A stretch of DNA of 7,715 bases, from the NCBI GenBank assembly GCA_946630645.1, contig CAMOZD010000049.1, positions 1 through 7,715 on the forward strand, given 5' to 3'. Made by a program: the position numbers and the translations under genes. Positions 6,174 to 7,715 of this stretch are shown piece by piece (the stretch's first letter is position 1; each line of letters opens with the position of its first letter). The DNA comes from an uncultured Lachnospiraceae bacterium (GTDB lineage: Bacteria; Bacillota; Clostridia; Lachnospirales; Lachnospiraceae). Under the pieces are notes generated by a model that was not told the DNA's origin, searched no databases, and saw nothing but the letters and a program-made list of their open reading frames with translations.

Positions 6174-7715
6174 TCAGCAGTCCATTTGAGCCGCGATCTG
6201 TTCCACGGTCTGCTTGATCTCCTTGCGGAGGAACATATCCTTGAGAGACTGGTCATAGGGTGGGTAGGCGATGCCAAACTCTGTGACGATACCGGTGATC
6301 AGGTCGGCGTCTGTCACATCAAAGGCAGGATTATAGGTCTTAACCCCTTCCGGCACCATGGGTTTCTCATACCACATGGAGCTGATCTCCCGGCCCTTGC
6401 GCTGCTCTATGACGATGCCCTCTCCATCAGGAATAGAAAGGTCGATGGTGGATGTGGGCGCACATACATAGAAGGGGACGCCATAACGTTTGGCGGCCAG
6501 GGCGGCCATGGAGGTGCCGATCTTGTTGGCCGTGTCTCCGTTGGCAGCCACCCGGTCACAGCCCACAAAGACTGCGTTGATGGCGCCGGTCCGCATGAGG
6601 GAGGCTGACATGTTGTCACAGAGGACTGTAACATCCATACCGGCACTGGAAAGCTCAAAGCTGGTGAGGCGGGCTCCCTGGAGGAGGGGCCTGGTCTCAT
6701 CACAGTAGATTTTAAAATCATAGCCCTGCTCATGGCCCAGATACATGGGGGCAGTGGCTGTGCCGTACTTGACCGTAGCAAGCTGGCCCGCGTTGCAGTG
6801 GGTCAGGAGGCCGTCTCCCGGTTTCACCAGGGAGAGACCGTAACGGCCTATGGACCGGCATACCTGGATATCCTCGTCCCGGATAGTGATGGCTTCATCG
6901 TGGAGGGCCTTGACTATGTCGGAAAGAGGCTGGTCCTTATGGGCCTGGACGATCCGGTCCATCCGGGCCAGGGCCCAGGAAAGATTCACCGCGGTGGGGC
7001 GGGAGGAATTCAGATACTCCGATGCCGCCTGGTATCTGCGGTAAAATGCTTCGAAGGAAGCGGCGTCTTCTGCTTCCTGGCCTGCTGTCTGCTTCGCTTC
7101 CAGCTCGCCGGCGATGTCCCTGGCTGCCAGGTAGATGCCGATGGCAGCGGTCACACCGATGGCCGGGGCTCCCCGGACTTTCAGCTGGTAAATGGCCTCC
7201 CAGATGTCTTCCTGTTTGGTAAGGGAAAGAATCTCGATACGGGAGGGCAGCTTGGTCTGGTCTATGATGACCAGGGAATGACTGTAGTCATCCAGGTCCA
7301 CGGTATCATAATCCAGAATAGTCTTCTTGGGACCGATGGTCTGGTTCTGGGGATCCACCTGGTGGATGGCCCGTTCCATGGCATCCATGTAGACGGAAGC
7401 ATCGGTGAAGGAAGTCCGGTGGAGAATCAGGTCTTTGCCCAGAGTCAGTATAATCTTTTCTGCCTGGATCCGCTTATCCGGATCCTCTATGAGACTGATC
7501 GCCTTACTGTGGTTCTGGCCGATGATCCGGCGCAGGCACTCTGTTCCGGCATAGCCGGCGGCGTCAGCCATGACAGCCTCCAGGTAGGCTTCCGGGAAGC
7601 CGGGGCTGTCTGCCAGGGGGTCAATGGCCTTGCTGGCATAGGCTTTTGAGAATTTCTTTTTGAAGAGGTCCACCACTTCCAGGATGGTGCACATGCACCA
7701 GCCGCAGAAATAAGC
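6174..7715 (-). CDS. mtnA: Methylthioribose kinase (C-terminal part) fused to methylthioribose-1-phosphate isomerase, 5' partial
   Basis: Cytosolic salvage enzyme. MtnK phosphorylates 5-methylthioribose and MtnA isomerises the product to 5-methylthioribulose 1-phosphate. Residues are numbered from the ATG at 7694, but seven more in-frame codons (AYFCGWC) run to the right edge with no stop, so the gene starts outside. Residues 1-110 match the end of MtnK kinases: PGFPEAYLEAVMADAAGYAG and TECLRRIIGQNHSKA (31-65), EDPDKRIQAEKIILTLGKDLI (70-90). The kinase catalytic motifs would lie beyond the window. A linker of about 30 residues leads into a full MtnA from about 140: RGAPAIG (174-180), THCNAG with the catalytic Cys300, DETRPLLQGARL (332-343), GCDRVAANGDTANKIGT with the catalytic Asp380, and YNPAFDVT (454-461). 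The Cys-Asp spacing of 80 equals that of Bacillus subtilis MtnA (Cys160, Asp240). Substrates may include 5-deoxyribose from 5'-deoxyadenosine. It converges on the channel operon, and its promoter is not visible. Confidence 0.9.
   Translation of the reverse strand, partial: AYFCGWCMCTILEVVDLFKKKFSKAYASKAIDPLADSPGFPEAYLEAVMADAAGYAGTECLRRIIGQNHSKAISLIEDPDKRIQAEKIILTLGKDLILHRTSFTDASVYMDAMERAIHQVDPQNQTIGPKKTILDYDTVDLDDYSHSLVIIDQTKLPSRIEILSLTKQEDIWEAIYQLKVRGAPAIGVTAAIGIYLAARDIAGELEAKQTAGQEAEDAASFEAFYRRYQAASEYLNSSRPTAVNLSWALARMDRIVQAHKDQPLSDIVKALHDEAITIRDEDIQVCRSIGRYGLSLVKPGDGLLTHCNAGQLATVKYGTATAPMYLGHEQGYDFKIYCDETRPLLQGARLTSFELSSAGMDVTVLCDNMSASLMRTGAINAVFVGCDRVAANGDTANKIGTSMAALAAKRYGVPFYVCAPTSTIDLSIPDGEGIVIEQRKGREISSMWYEKPMVPEGVKTYNPAFDVTDADLITGIVTEFGIAYPPYDQSLKDMFLRKEIKQTVEQIAAQMDC

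Noticed and set aside
6066..6608. 180-residue plus-strand open frame starting in the spacer
   Set aside because: Most of it is antisense to the 3' end of mtnA, its start sits inside the inverted-repeat element, and no RBS or family motif is visible.
6732..7649. 305-residue plus-strand open frame opposite mtnA
   Set aside because: It lies wholly antisense to a well-conserved enzyme and has no domain signature or RBS; it is a by-product of GC-biased codons.
7692..7694. ATG at 7694 as the start of the mtnK-mtnA gene
   Set aside because: Seven further in-frame codons run to the edge without a stop, and the sequence around them continues the MtnK alignment, so this Met is internal.

Overview
The window looks like chromosomal DNA of an anaerobic Firmicute, most likely a gut Clostridia/Lachnospiraceae-type bacterium. 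This is an inference from codon use of roughly 50% GC, a strong Gram-positive Shine-Dalgarno (an exact 9-nt match to the 16S 3' end) and the protein styles. No rRNA or marker gene is present to fix the species.

Layout. Positions 3-5907 hold two long plus-strand genes in tandem, 7 bp apart. They encode paralogous MscS-type membrane channels of about 980-990 residues. Each has two large extracytoplasmic sensor-like regions (Cache/PAS-like by their motifs) placed between membrane helices ahead of a C-terminal MscS pore and beta domain. The first gene is cut by the left edge; the second is complete. Positions 5908-6173 are a 266-bp AT-richer convergent intergenic region. It has an imperfect 32-bp tandem repeat that starts inside the last codons of the second channel gene, then a compact hairpin, then an 11-bp perfect inverted repeat enclosing a further stem. 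Positions 6174-7715 hold a minus-strand gene cut by the right edge. It encodes the C-terminal end of a methylthioribose kinase (MtnK) fused in frame to a complete methylthioribose-1-phosphate isomerase (MtnA).

How the parts work together. The two channels are almost certainly co-transcribed and translationally coupled, so they may form one mixed oligomer or two channels with related pores and divergent sensors. The mtnK-mtnA fusion catalyses consecutive steps in salvage of 5'-methylthioadenosine (and, in some bacteria, 5'-deoxyadenosine). It is a separate transcription unit running toward the channel operon, with no visible functional link to it. The most interesting items are the double-sensor MscS architecture, the kinase-isomerase fusion, and the structured, repeat-bearing convergent spacer.
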